Source: Paenibacillus woosongensis (GTDB lineage: Bacteria > Bacillota > Bacilli > Paenibacillales > Paenibacillaceae). Taken from it: a stretch of DNA of 64,000 bases. Location: the NCBI RefSeq assembly GCF_009725165.1, contig NZ_WNZW01000011.1:62001-126000 (forward strand), written 5' to 3'. Below are positions 9,166-17,825 of the stretch, in pieces. Both the position numbers and the translations under genes were made by a program. The first letter of the stretch is position 1, and every line of letters begins with the position of its first letter. A model generated the notes under the pieces. That model had not been told where the DNA came from. It worked only from the letters and a program-made list of their open reading frames with translations, and did no database searches.

Positions 9166-10046
9166 TGTCCGATTTCTGGATTATTCTAACCGGGACGCTT
9201 GTTGCCGCCACCAGCGGCATTCTTGGCTGTTTTCTCGTATTGCGCAAAATGTCGCTGGTCGGCGATGCGATCAGCCACTCCGTGCTGCCGGGGATTGCCA
9301 TCGCTTTTATGGTGGGCGGCTCCAGAGACTCGCTGCTCATGATGATCGGCGCGGCTGTGCTCGGCCTGATTACGGTATTTCTCATTCAGCTGCTGCAGCA
9401 GGGTGGGCTGCAGTCGGATGCCTCGATCGGCATTGTCTTCACGGCGCTGTTTGCCATCGGCGTCATATTGATTAGCCGCAACGCCGCGAATATCGATCTC
9501 GATCTGGATTGCGTCCTGTTTGGGGAAATTGCCTATGTACAATGGGATATTCTCATTATCAACGGCTACAACATGGGTCCTGCCGCCGTATGGTTTCTCG
9601 GCATAACCTTGTTTATTGTGCTGCTTGTGGTCGGCTTGTTCTATAAACAGTTCAAACTTTGTGCCTTCGACCCGGCGCTGGCCGCTGCTCTAGGTATCCC
9701 TGTCGTACTGTTCCATTATCTGCTCATGGGGCTCGTGTCGCTCTCTACGGTGGCTTCCTTTGAAAGCGTGGGCGCGATTCTCGTCGTCGGCATGCTGATC
9801 GTTCCGGCGTCGACGGCCTACCTGCTTACAGACCGTTTGAGCCGAATGCTGCTGTACAGCGTAATCATCGGTGCGCTTAGCTCGGCTGGAGGATATTATT
9901 TTGCCAAATGGCTCGATGCATCTATTGCCGGCTCCATGATTACCGTAGCGGGTCTGCTCTTCCTGCTGGCTTTCCTGTTCTCCCCGCTGCATGGCCTGGT
10001 TGCACGGCATAATAAACGGCGCCGTATGAAATCCATGACGGCATAA
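9162..10046 (+). CDS. mntD: Metal ABC transporter permease 2
   Basis: A 294-residue ABC-3 family permease, homologous to its upstream neighbour, with GDAISHSVLPG near the N-terminus and eight or so membrane segments. The ATG overlaps the previous stop by four bases; AAGGGGGCGG is the ribosome site. It is the last gene of the mnt operon and is followed by a strong terminator. Confidence 0.9.
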   Translation: MMSDFWIILTGTLVAATSGILGCFLVLRKMSLVGDAISHSVLPGIAIAFMVGGSRDSLLMMIGAAVLGLITVFLIQLLQQGGLQSDASIGIVFTALFAIGVILISRNAANIDLDLDCVLFGEIAYVQWDILIINGYNMGPAAVWFLGITLFIVLLVVGLFYKQFKLCAFDPALAAALGIPVVLFHYLLMGLVSLSTVASFESVGAILVVGMLIVPASTAYLLTDRLSRMLLYSVIIGALSSAGGYYFAKWLDASIAGSMITVAGLLFLLAFLFSPLHGLVARHNKRRRMKSMTA

Positions 10047-10076
10047 AGTCATAATAAGGCGTAACGGCCTGGCTTC

Positions 10077-10126
10077 AGAAGCTGCAATTCCGAATTTTGC
10101 GGAATGCGGCTTCTTTTGCTTTTTAA
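10077..10126 (+). terminator. Terminator of the mnt operon
   Basis: A hairpin pairs AGAAGC...ATTCCG (from 10077) with CGGAATGCGGCTTCT (ending near 10114), followed by TTTGCTTTTT. Confidence 0.8.
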
Positions 10127-10198
10127 AAGTGTTGAATGTTGATCAAGGAGTAATGTAATGTATTAATAAATACTGTGGAGCAAAGGAGTTGTTGGCGC

Positions 10199-10648
10199 TT
10201 GCTGATCAAGCTGGACGTTGCGAATTACGATACAGCCAAAAAAATGATTGATATACAGATTCCTGCCTACAAGGTTGAAGCAGAGCTGATCGGTTATGAC
10301 GGCATTCCTCAATTGCAGGATACCGTAGAAACGATGATGCAATGCCGGGAGAAGTTCGTCGGATATTTGCTGGGCGGGGAGCTTGTGGCCTTCATCTCTT
10401 ATGAGGAGACGGAGCAAGAGGTCGAGATTTGCCGGCTGGTCGTGCATCCGTATCATTTCCGCAAGAAAATCGCCACCATTCTCGTTGAGCATATCGTGGA
10501 GACGATCTCGCAAGGCCGTTCGATTCGCGTAAATACGGGAGCACTGAATTTTCCTGCCAAGGGATTGTACCAAATGTTCGGCTTCCGGCAGGTTAAGGAT
10601 ATCGAGGTCGCCCCAGGAGTATTCATTACCGAGCTCAGGAGAAATTAG
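10199..10648 (+). CDS. GNAT family N-acetyltransferase
   Basis: A protein of about 149 residues with a GNAT fold. The motif A region reads CRLVVHPYHFRKKIATILVEH, where an acetyl-CoA loop is expected, and the C-terminal part YQMFGFRQVKD is typical of motif B. The TTG at 10199 is preferred because AAAGGAG lies ten bases upstream; a GTG at 10175 would be upstream of that site. The substrate is unknown. It stands alone between a terminator and a HAD phosphatase gene. Confidence 0.75.
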   Translation: MLIKLDVANYDTAKKMIDIQIPAYKVEAELIGYDGIPQLQDTVETMMQCREKFVGYLLGGELVAFISYEETEQEVEICRLVVHPYHFRKKIATILVEHIVETISQGRSIRVNTGALNFPAKGLYQMFGFRQVKDIEVAPGVFITELRRN

Positions 10649-10731
10649 GCAAACCGTATGTCTTCGTGGGGATTATGGTAGAATGGCGTATATATAGAGA
10701 AAACATTGCATCTAGGATTGGAGGAGCAGTA

Positions 10732-11475
10732 TTGAAGTACAAATTGCTAGCACTGGATATGGATGGAACCTTGCTGAACAGCAATCATGAGATTTCCCCG
10801 AAAACGGAGGAATGGCTGCGCAAAGCGATGGCCGCGGGCGTCCATGTATGCTTGTCGACGGGAAGAAGCTACGATGAAGCCGTCTCCTACGGTGAGCAGC
10901 TGGGACTCGATACCCCGATGATCACCGTCAACGGCAGCGAGGTGTGGCGAACGCCCCATGAGCTGTATCATCGTGAATTGTTCGACTATCGGCTGATTGG
11001 CCAAATGCATGAAATTGCCAGAAAGAAAGACGTTTACTTCTGGGCATATGCCGTAGAAGGCCTATATAGGGAAGATAATTGGGACCCGAGCCTGCTGGAG
11101 CGCAACCAGTGGCTCAAATTCGGTTATACGACGAACGACGATCAGCTTCGCCATGAGATTAACATGGAGCTGCAAAATTTAAGCGGGCTGGAAATCACCA
11201 ACTCCTCCCCTTATAATCTTGAAATCAATCCAGAGGGGGTCAACAAAGCGAGCGGGGCTGAAATGGTCTGCAAGCTGCTTGGCCTGCAAATGTCGGAGGT
11301 CGTCGCGATCGGCGACAGCTTGAATGATCTGGCGGCCATTCAGGCCGCGGGTCTTGGCGTAGCTATGGGGAACGCGCAAATCGCGGTCAAGGAGAATGCC
11401 GACGTGGTTACGGCATCCAACGATGACGACGGAATTGCCTTGATCATTCGCGACTATATTTTAACGGAGGAGTGA
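10732..11475 (+). CDS. Cof-type HAD-IIB family phosphatase
   Basis: A 247-residue HAD hydrolase. Motif I is DMDGTLLN near the N-terminus, motif II is STGRS, and the C-terminal metal site is GDSLNDL with the downstream GLGVAMGNA. The large middle cap marks subclass IIB, usually sugar-phosphate or nucleotide phosphatases. TTG 10732 follows GGAGGAG; the earlier GTG/ATG codons have no comparable ribosome site. The next gene starts seven bases after the stop. Confidence 0.88.
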   Translation: MKYKLLALDMDGTLLNSNHEISPKTEEWLRKAMAAGVHVCLSTGRSYDEAVSYGEQLGLDTPMITVNGSEVWRTPHELYHRELFDYRLIGQMHEIARKKDVYFWAYAVEGLYREDNWDPSLLERNQWLKFGYTTNDDQLRHEINMELQNLSGLEITNSSPYNLEINPEGVNKASGAEMVCKLLGLQMSEVVAIGDSLNDLAAIQAAGLGVAMGNAQIAVKENADVVTASNDDDGIALIIRDYILTEE

Positions 11476-11482
11476 TCCGCCT

Positions 11483-11968
11483 TTGGATATACTCGGCTGG
11501 ATTATTGTTATCGCGCTGTTCGTAACTGGGATGGCCGGGGCGGTGTTTCCCGTGCTTCCGGGCGTGCTGGCCATTTATGCGGCTTTTTTCGTCTATGGGT
11601 GGTTTTTCTCGTTCGAGGCATTGGGCCCGGTCTTCTGGATTGTCCAGACACTGATCGTTGTAGCTCTTCTCGTGGCGGATTACGCCGTCGGCGCCTGGGG
11701 CGTCAAGAAATACGGGGGCAGCAAGCTATCGGTCTGGCTTAGCACGATTGGAATTATAATCGGCCCGTTTGTCATTCCGGCGTTTGGGCTTATTCTAGGT
11801 CCGTTAATTGGAGCGATGATCGGGGAACTGATTAAGGGCGAAAGCCTGTCCAAGGCGTTTAAGGTTGGAATCGGCTCTGTCGTCGGCCTGCTCAGCAGCA
11901 TGGCCGTGAAGATCGTGCTGCAGCTTGCGATGATTATCCTGTTCGTAATATGGATCGCATCTTTTTAG
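11483..11968 (+). CDS. DUF456 family membrane protein
   Basis: A 161-residue very hydrophobic protein with about four to five membrane segments and the glycine-rich patterns PVLPGVLAIYA and GPLIGAMIGELIKG, which I associate with DUF456. No enzymatic residues are apparent. It begins with TTG after GGAGGAG and is coupled to the HAD phosphatase gene. Confidence 0.75.
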   Translation: MDILGWIIVIALFVTGMAGAVFPVLPGVLAIYAAFFVYGWFFSFEALGPVFWIVQTLIVVALLVADYAVGAWGVKKYGGSKLSVWLSTIGIIIGPFVIPAFGLILGPLIGAMIGELIKGESLSKAFKVGIGSVVGLLSSMAVKIVLQLAMIILFVIWIASF

Positions 11969-12016
11969 GGGGAAGGCTAGATTCTTGCCTAATCGAGTGG
12001 AAAGAAGGAAAAATCG

Positions 12017-13651
12017 TTGTCCAAGAAGGAATCATTTGTTAAAGGAACGTTGATTTTAGCTGGTGCCGCGCTGATCGCAAGGCTCCTTGGCCTATTTCAG
12101 CGCGTACCGTTAGAGCATATATTAGGAGACGTCGGGAACGCATCTTATGTCCTTGCTAACGGGATTTATTTTATGCTTTTGCCGCTCGCTACCGCGGGCC
12201 TGCCAAGTACGCTAAGCCGAATGGTCTCCGAACGCCATGCCCTTAACCGGCCAGCCGAGTCGGAGCGGATATATCAGGCGGCGCTCTGGTTTGCTGCTGT
12301 TACCGGCATTGTTATGTCTTTGCTGCTATATTTTGCCGCGCCTTATTATGCGGCGGTTTCCCGCGTGCCGGAGGCGGCTATCGCCATCAGGACGCTGGCG
12401 CCAGCCTTGCTGATTTTTCCACTAATTGCAATCATGCGCGGTTATCTGCAAGGGCGCAATATCATGATTGCGGGCGGCATATCTCAGGTCATTGAACAAA
12501 TCGTACGCGTGGGCTCGGGAATTTCGCTGGCCTTTGTGCTGTACCATATGAACGCCAAGGGCGAGGAAATTGCCGCGGCGGCGACGTTTGGAGCTGTGCT
12601 TGGGGGCGTGGCTGCGCTGATCGTCATGCTGTATTTCAACGCAAAGACGAAGCGTCAGGACAAGAAGGACGGCTTGCTGCAGGCTAAGGATGATCCCAAC
12701 CGGCTGCCTTTCTCCAAAATCTATTTGGAAATCTTCAAGCTGTCGATTCCGATCGTGCTGTCTTCGCTGACCGTGCCTGCGGTCAATTTCATTGACGGCT
12801 CGATTCTGAAACCGCTGCTCAGCCAGCATATCGGTTCGGAGCAGGCGACATATATTCTCGGTATCCTCGGAAACCGCGCCCAAATGATTGCGGGCATCCC
12901 GCCGATTCTGGCAATCGCGCTCAGCACGTCGCTGCTGCCGATCATTTCGGCTGCATTTGCCCGGAAGGACGAGGAGCATCTCCATCAGCAGGTCACGCTC
13001 GCGATGCGAGTGTCGGTATTGACGGGGATGCCTATGGTCATCGCGCTGACTACAGCGGCTTATTCCGTCAATGGGCTGCTGTTCAGTACACGTGACGGCA
13101 GCAGTATTATCGCGATGCTGACCTTCGGGACGATCTTTCAGATCACGATGATGATTAGCAATTCCATCCTCATCGGGGTCGACAAGGTGAACCTCTCTAT
13201 GGTTCACGTTGGCATCGGCGTAACGGTGAAGCTGGCGCTCAGCTTGCTGCTTGCCCCGCTGCTGGGAATTTACGGCATCATCCTCGCAACGATTCTGTGC
13301 TTCCTGACGATTACGCTGCTGAACGTCAGAACGATGAAGAAAATCGTACCTTTCTCCATCATGGGCGGCCGCTGGACGGGCTTCCTGTTAACGGTCGCCC
13401 TGCTGTCCGGCGTCGGCTATGGCCTCAACCAGGCGGGGATTCACCTGGTATCTGTGCTGCCGGACCGTCTGGCCTTCTTCGTTACCTGCTGCATCGTCGG
13501 CTTGGCGGTCGTCGGCCTGTACCCGGTGCTGCTGGTCGTGCTCCGCGTTGTCCGGAAAGATGAGCTTGCAACTTATCCGGGGCCGCTGCGCAAGCTGCTG
13601 TCCCCGCTGATGCGTTTGCAGCGGGGCGGGCAGCCGAGCCAAGGCCAGTAA
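12017..13651 (+). CDS. MurJ/SpoVB-type polysaccharide or lipid II flippase
   Basis: A 544-residue membrane protein of the MOP superfamily with about 14 hydrophobic segments. It opens with KGTLILAGAALIARLLGLFQRVPL, typical of the YtgP/SpoVB group that moves undecaprenyl-linked precursors across the membrane. YtgP serves as a lipid II flippase (MurJ) in B. subtilis; SpoVB acts in spore cortex synthesis. I cannot separate the two by eye, though a length near 540 fits YtgP. TTG start after AAGAAGGAAA. Confidence 0.82.
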   Translation: MSKKESFVKGTLILAGAALIARLLGLFQRVPLEHILGDVGNASYVLANGIYFMLLPLATAGLPSTLSRMVSERHALNRPAESERIYQAALWFAAVTGIVMSLLLYFAAPYYAAVSRVPEAAIAIRTLAPALLIFPLIAIMRGYLQGRNIMIAGGISQVIEQIVRVGSGISLAFVLYHMNAKGEEIAAAATFGAVLGGVAALIVMLYFNAKTKRQDKKDGLLQAKDDPNRLPFSKIYLEIFKLSIPIVLSSLTVPAVNFIDGSILKPLLSQHIGSEQATYILGILGNRAQMIAGIPPILAIALSTSLLPIISAAFARKDEEHLHQQVTLAMRVSVLTGMPMVIALTTAAYSVNGLLFSTRDGSSIIAMLTFGTIFQITMMISNSILIGVDKVNLSMVHVGIGVTVKLALSLLLAPLLGIYGIILATILCFLTITLLNVRTMKKIVPFSIMGGRWTGFLLTVALLSGVGYGLNQAGIHLVSVLPDRLAFFVTCCIVGLAVVGLYPVLLVVLRVVRKDELATYPGPLRKLLSPLMRLQRGGQPSQGQ

Positions 13652-13702
13652 TGCCGGTAATAGCGCTAATGCCGCTAATGCTGGAAGTGCCATTGATGGG
13701 CG

Positions 13703-14959
13703 CTAATCCGCCTTGATCGATTCGGCGGCATCGTGGGCGAGCGCGGTCTTTAGCACGCCCGTCCGGTGCTCGCGGCTGATGTCGCAGAGCAGCGGCGTCT
13801 GAGGCGCGCTGATGCCGTCCAGCGCGCTCGTGTCCTTGAGCCAATCCTCACGGGATATTGGCTCATAGGGCGTGTCGCCCCAAGCATCCAGGAGCTTGGG
13901 GCTGTAGAGACGCTCGCCGGGCGGCAGCGTCTCGCTCTCAAGAAGCTCTGACCCCTGCAAGGGCGTGGTCAGAGCTTCTTCTATATTGGCCGTGAAGATG
14001 TCCGGCCAATAATCCGCGCGCGAGCCGCTGTGCGGCACCGCTCGCGCGAAGGCCTCGGCGCCGCTGCGTACGGCGCCAAGGCCCATGAGCATCGCGTACA
14101 GGCTTTTGCCTAGCGCGATGCGGGCGGGGAGGCTGCCGAAGTCGGTGACGGTTCGGCCGGCCAGGCGGGTCACGCTCGTCCCCTCGCGAAGCGGGATGAT
14201 CAGCTGGTTGAGGCCGGACAAACTATACAGATGGAAGTTTGATTTCTCGGTGACATGGCGCTGGTAGAAAGGGTGACGAATGACCCGCTGCTCGATATAG
14301 TTCTGCTCGTTGATGATCAGGCCGACGGTCAGCAGCGCGCTGCCCCGGTCAATCCAGAAGCGCTCCCAGAAAGGCCTCATGAACCGCGATACGCTGAAAT
14401 ACCGCAGCAGATGGAACTGGCTTGCGCCAAGTTCGCGGCTTTTCCGGTACAGCAGCAGCTGCGGGTAGGCATCTTGAAAAATAAGCGCATTGCTGCGCTC
14501 CAGAAACCGGTATGTGGCCCGCTTGCCTTCTTCACTTAGCATATCGGCGACCCGGCTCCCGCGCAGGTCGGTCATATTCCAGCCCGCGTTCCGGGATACG
14601 ATATGGGCCAGAAAGGCCCAATGCAGCTCCGGGCAGGCCTCATAGCATTCCAGATATGCGGCGGTTCGCGTAATGTTGCTGATTCCGGCGCGGCTCGTAG
14701 CCGTCTGGATATCCTCGGCCAATTCCCGGTCGGCTCGGGTTAGTTCCTCGTCGTCCTGATTCCGGTAGGCCGCCCCCCGCTTCAGGAGTTCCTCAATCTC
14801 CCCGGAGACGGTGCGGGCGGCTGCTTCGTTCCAATCCAGCGGGAGAGGGTCCCCGCGGAGCTTGGTGGAGTTGGCGAAGTCCTCCGCTTTGCCGCGGATT
14901 GCATCTCTAACCGCAGAAGGCAGGTTCACCAGCAGCTGTGTAAGACGATTCTGCTTCAT
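13703..14959 (-). CDS. YppC-like protein (DUF2515)
   Basis: A 418-residue protein of unknown function. The stretch SNITRTAAYLECYEACPELHWAFLAHIVSRNAGWNMTDL, here broken as NITRT, PELHWAFLAH and NAGWNMTDL, recalls YppC of Bacillus (DUF2515). It is longer than the Bacillus protein as I remember it. The ATG at 14959 follows GAGGG; an upstream start at 14983 lacks a ribosome site. It converges on the flippase gene. A 9-base imperfect repeat based on TAATGCCGC fills the gap near 13651-13700. Confidence 0.65.
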   Translation of the reverse strand: MKQNRLTQLLVNLPSAVRDAIRGKAEDFANSTKLRGDPLPLDWNEAAARTVSGEIEELLKRGAAYRNQDDEELTRADRELAEDIQTATSRAGISNITRTAAYLECYEACPELHWAFLAHIVSRNAGWNMTDLRGSRVADMLSEEGKRATYRFLERSNALIFQDAYPQLLLYRKSRELGASQFHLLRYFSVSRFMRPFWERFWIDRGSALLTVGLIINEQNYIEQRVIRHPFYQRHVTEKSNFHLYSLSGLNQLIIPLREGTSVTRLAGRTVTDFGSLPARIALGKSLYAMLMGLGAVRSGAEAFARAVPHSGSRADYWPDIFTANIEEALTTPLQGSELLESETLPPGERLYSPKLLDAWGDTPYEPISREDWLKDTSALDGISAPQTPLLCDISREHRTGVLKTALAHDAAESIKAD

Positions 14960-15079
14960 GTGAGTCCCTCGCTTTATTTTCACACGTTTTTATTACAAAG
15001 TATGGCCTAAAGATTTGACTTCCACTCTTCAATTTGATTGACTTAACTAGAGAACGATACACAGAAAGGAATGGTCCAA

Positions 15080-15442
15080 GTGAAACAAGTGGCATCCGCC
15101 GCAGAATTCAACGTCAGCATTCAATCCAGCAATTTGGTCGTCGCCGTGTTCAAAGCGGACTGGTGCGGTGATTGCAAGTTTATCGATCCGTTCATGCCGG
15201 AGGTCGAGGAGAAGTATGCGGATCGCTTGACCCTCATCGAAGTCGACGTAGACAAAGTGGGCGAAGTCAGCCAGGAGCAGAACATACTGGGCATTCCGAG
15301 CTTTGTGGCCTATGCCGATGGAAGAGAGCTGGTCAGATTCGTGAACAAGCTGCGGAAGTCGCGCGAGGAGATCGAGGATTTCCTGAACAAAGCGCTGGAT
15401 GTGTATCACACGCTTCACGATACGCCCGAAAGAAAAGAGTAG
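15080..15442 (+). CDS. Thioredoxin-like protein with WCGDC active site
   Basis: About 120 residues with a thioredoxin fold. The active site is DWCGDC, with cysteines about 29 and 32, and the cis-proline loop is GIPSF. It probably acts as a thiol-disulfide oxidoreductase in the cytosol; no signal peptide is present. It resembles Bacillus YtpP more than TrxA, whose gene lies at 39.4 kb. GTG 15080 is preferred over ATG 15071 because AGAAAGGA ends directly before that ATG, leaving no spacer. Confidence 0.82.
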   Translation: MKQVASAAEFNVSIQSSNLVVAVFKADWCGDCKFIDPFMPEVEEKYADRLTLIEVDVDKVGEVSQEQNILGIPSFVAYADGRELVRFVNKLRKSREEIEDFLNKALDVYHTLHDTPERKE

Positions 15443-15491
15443 GCGGCTGCGTAGTTTTCCATTCAAACAGCTGATCTCAATAACAAAAATC

Positions 15492-15530
15492 ACATCGCCC
15501 TTCGAAATCACCGGGGGGCGATGTTTTATT
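15492..15530 (+). terminator. Terminator after the thioredoxin-like gene
   Basis: ACATCGCCC at 15492-15500 pairs with GGGCGATGT at 15516-15524, followed by TTTATTTTT. Confidence 0.8.
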
Positions 15531-15662
15531 TTTGAATATTTTGTCACAGTTTCACTATGTCGTCCCGTTCCTTATCGGTTATAATGAAGAATGATTTATT
15601 GGAAAACGAATAATTGATAAGAAACACTGTTCTTATTATCCTAAATTGCAGGTGAGAAACCT

Positions 15663-16643
15663 TTGAACACGAAGCAACTGAAATGGATCGCTTATATTTC
15701 CTGTTTTGTCATGTTTTTGGCTACTTTGGGGGGAAGCGTTGTCACCAAGACGGAATCGGGCCTTGGCTGCGGCAACGAGTGGCCGCTCTGCCATGGCAAA
15801 TTCGTTCCGGCCCACACGGTAGCCTCATTGATCGAGTACTCGCACCGGGCGGTCAGCGGGGCTGCCGGCCTGCTTGCCGTCGCGGCGTTCGTGGCCTTCT
15901 GGAGGTACCGCAAGAACCGCAAAGACCTGCAGACCTATGCGCTGCTGGCTCTGATATTTGTAATGGTTCAGGCTTTTATGGGCGCGATGGCTGTCGTCTA
16001 TCCGACGTCGTCGGCGGTCATGGCGCTGCATTTCGGCTTTTCGCTGATTGCCTTTGCCAGCTCGATCATGCTGGCGCTTGGCATCCGCGAGGATGAAGCC
16101 AGGCAGGGACGGGCTCCTTCGGCTCCGGCAGTCCGGGTGTCCAAGGCCTTCCGCAATCTCGTATGGGCGGCGACTGGTTATACTTATATCGTCGTATACA
16201 TTGGCGCGTATGTGAGCCATACCGATTCCGCAGGCGGGTGTCTAGGATGGCCGCTTTGCAACGGTCAGCTGGTTCCAGAACTGACGGGCGGCGTGGCGAT
16301 TGCCTTTATCCACCGGGTGGCCGCTGCACTGCTGATGATCCTCATTGCCATCATGGGGCATATTGCCTACTGGAAGCATCCCGGCAACGGCGAGGTGCGT
16401 GCTTTGGGATTGACTGCGACGATCCTTGCAGTCATTCAGATATTTACCGGGGCAGGCATCGTCTTTACGATGAACAATTATCACGTTTATTTGTTTACGT
16501 CGCTAGCGCATATCGTCGTGTTGGCTGCCTTGTTCGGAGTTCTGTCCTATTTATGCGTACGAACCTGGCAAATGAGCCGTTTGCATAGCGGGCAGGCGCA
16601 GGGGCAGAAACAGGAAACAGCGATCAAACCCGGTCAATCGTAA
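15663..16643 (+). CDS. ctaA: Heme A synthase
   Basis: A 326-residue membrane protein with eight hydrophobic segments in two related halves. Each half carries a Cys pair (GLGCGNEWPLC and GGCLGWPLC) and haem-binding histidines (EYSHRAVSG, FIHRVAA, LHFGF, SLAHIVVL). It converts heme O to heme A for aa3-type cytochrome oxidase. TTG start after AGGTGAG. No ctaB is visible beside it. A TATAAT at 15580-15585 may belong to its promoter but lacks a convincing -35. Confidence 0.93.
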   Translation: MNTKQLKWIAYISCFVMFLATLGGSVVTKTESGLGCGNEWPLCHGKFVPAHTVASLIEYSHRAVSGAAGLLAVAAFVAFWRYRKNRKDLQTYALLALIFVMVQAFMGAMAVVYPTSSAVMALHFGFSLIAFASSIMLALGIREDEARQGRAPSAPAVRVSKAFRNLVWAATGYTYIVVYIGAYVSHTDSAGGCLGWPLCNGQLVPELTGGVAIAFIHRVAAALLMILIAIMGHIAYWKHPGNGEVRALGLTATILAVIQIFTGAGIVFTMNNYHVYLFTSLAHIVVLAALFGVLSYLCVRTWQMSRLHSGQAQGQKQETAIKPGQS

Positions 16644-16667
16644 GCTGCGCAAGAAAGGTCGTATGAG

Positions 16668-17453
16668 TTGATTCAAACCACTAAAGCTATGATCTCATCC
16701 AGGAAGCGAGGAATGGATATGCTGCGCGCACTGCTTGGCGAACCACCCCGACAGAATGAAGGAATATTGGCGGATACGATGGAAGCCATGCACAAGACAA
16801 TCAAGCTGCTTCGTAAAGAAATGGAGCTGCATCTAGATCCCTCGCATGATTTTCGCAAGCTGGAAATATGGATTTACGGCTTGGTTTCTTCTCTTGATGA
16901 GCTGGAGCAATGCAAATATGCGGCTAATTATTTTCGGCGGAAGGTTACCCATGATTATCTGGAAGATATGTCTCCCGCTGAGAAGAACGATTATGCCCGG
17001 TACGTGTATTTCTACAAGGATGGGTTCATTCGCGTATTCTCCATATTGGACAAGCTCGGAACGGTGCTGAACGAGCTGTTTGATCTGAAGACATCCAAAG
17101 TGAAGGCGCATTTCTCCTATTTCACAGTGTTGCGTCAATTCAGGTATTTGAAGGTGCATCCGGAGCTGGCGAACGACCTTTTTGCTATTAAGGACAAGCA
17201 CAAGGAAGCGATGAGCGTGCTGCGCCGCCGCCGCAATACCGAAATCCACTATATGAACGCGGAAATGCAGGATGACTTGTGGCAGCGGCATCAGGGGCTG
17301 AACAACAAGCTCGAGCTAGAAGACCTCGACAAGAATCTGGACGATTTGGAGCATGGGTATAGGATGGTGTGCGAGACCTTGCATACGGTATTTGTTTACA
17401 CGAACCAAAGATGGAAAAAAGTTAAACAGATTCAGCGCCTGGATATAAAGTAA
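16668..17453 (+). CDS. HEPN-like protein (Cthe_2314 type), function unknown
   Basis: A 261-residue, mainly helical soluble protein rich in charged residues. The C-terminal half holds RNTEIH at 189-194, an R-x4-H motif typical of HEPN ribonuclease folds, followed by long helices. This suggests the Cthe_2314-like HEPN group, but I rank that as tentative. TTG 16668 follows AAGAAAGG with nine bases between; an internal ATG near codon 17 after GGAAGCGAGG is an alternative. It sits 24 bases after ctaA and may share its transcript. Confidence 0.5.
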   Translation: MIQTTKAMISSRKRGMDMLRALLGEPPRQNEGILADTMEAMHKTIKLLRKEMELHLDPSHDFRKLEIWIYGLVSSLDELEQCKYAANYFRRKVTHDYLEDMSPAEKNDYARYVYFYKDGFIRVFSILDKLGTVLNELFDLKTSKVKAHFSYFTVLRQFRYLKVHPELANDLFAIKDKHKEAMSVLRRRRNTEIHYMNAEMQDDLWQRHQGLNNKLELEDLDKNLDDLEHGYRMVCETLHTVFVYTNQRWKKVKQIQRLDIK

Positions 17454-17459
17454 TTTCCT

Positions 17460-17488
17460 TTGACAAACGCAAGGAAAGAATCTATACT
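17460..17488 (+). promoter_or_regulatory. Sigma-A promoter of the met operon
   Basis: TTGACA at 17460-17465, a 17-base spacer and TATACT at 17483-17488. It drives the SAM riboswitch leader. Confidence 0.85.
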
Positions 17489-17550
17489 CTATTTCTAGAA
17501 TAGTTTCAGAAAGATTCAATGATGTTCTTTCATAAAATTTCATATTTTCT

Positions 17551-17757
17551 TATCAAGAGAGGCGGAGGGAAAGGCCCGATGAAGCCCAGCAACCGATTTG
17601 CAAAGAAGTGTGGCATGGATACCGCAGCTTTCGGCAAATGTCATGGTGCTAATTCCTTCAAGATCGCAGGCGTTAAAGAGCGGGCGGTTTTGGTAGATGA
17701 GAAGGCATTGTCTTTACGTAAAGAGAGCCCTCGGAATCTGCAGGGCTCTTTATTTAT
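17551..17757 (+). ncRNA. SAM-I (S-box) riboswitch with terminator
   Basis: The leader opens with the S-box hallmark AGAGAGGCGGAGGGA, then GGCCCGATGAAGCCC and AGCAACC, and continues through the remaining helices to a terminator. When S-adenosylmethionine is bound the terminator should form and metNPQ is off. The promoter stands about 65 bases upstream and metN begins about 70 bases after the terminator, the usual arrangement in Bacillales. Confidence 0.95.
17722..17757 (+). terminator. Riboswitch expression-platform terminator
   Basis: AGAGCCC at 17724-17730 pairs with GGGCTCT at 17743-17749, followed by a T-rich run. Confidence 0.85.
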
Positions 17758-17825
17758 ATGATCGGCCAGTCGCGGAAGGGTTAATTTTATAAAGAGTCTA
17801 TTTATGTGAACGGGGGGATACTAGC

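Noticed and set aside
12422..13207. 261-codon minus-strand frame opposite the flippase gene
   Set aside because: The translation is an Arg/His/Gln/Asp-rich mix typical of antisense frames; the plus-strand membrane protein explains the region.
13651..13702. Functional element in the 9-base repeats between converging genes
   Set aside because: The repeats are short and imperfect, with no stem or T run; simple slippage is enough to explain them.
17519..17761. 80-codon frame inside the SAM riboswitch leader
   Set aside because: The sequence is fully explained by riboswitch helices and the terminator.
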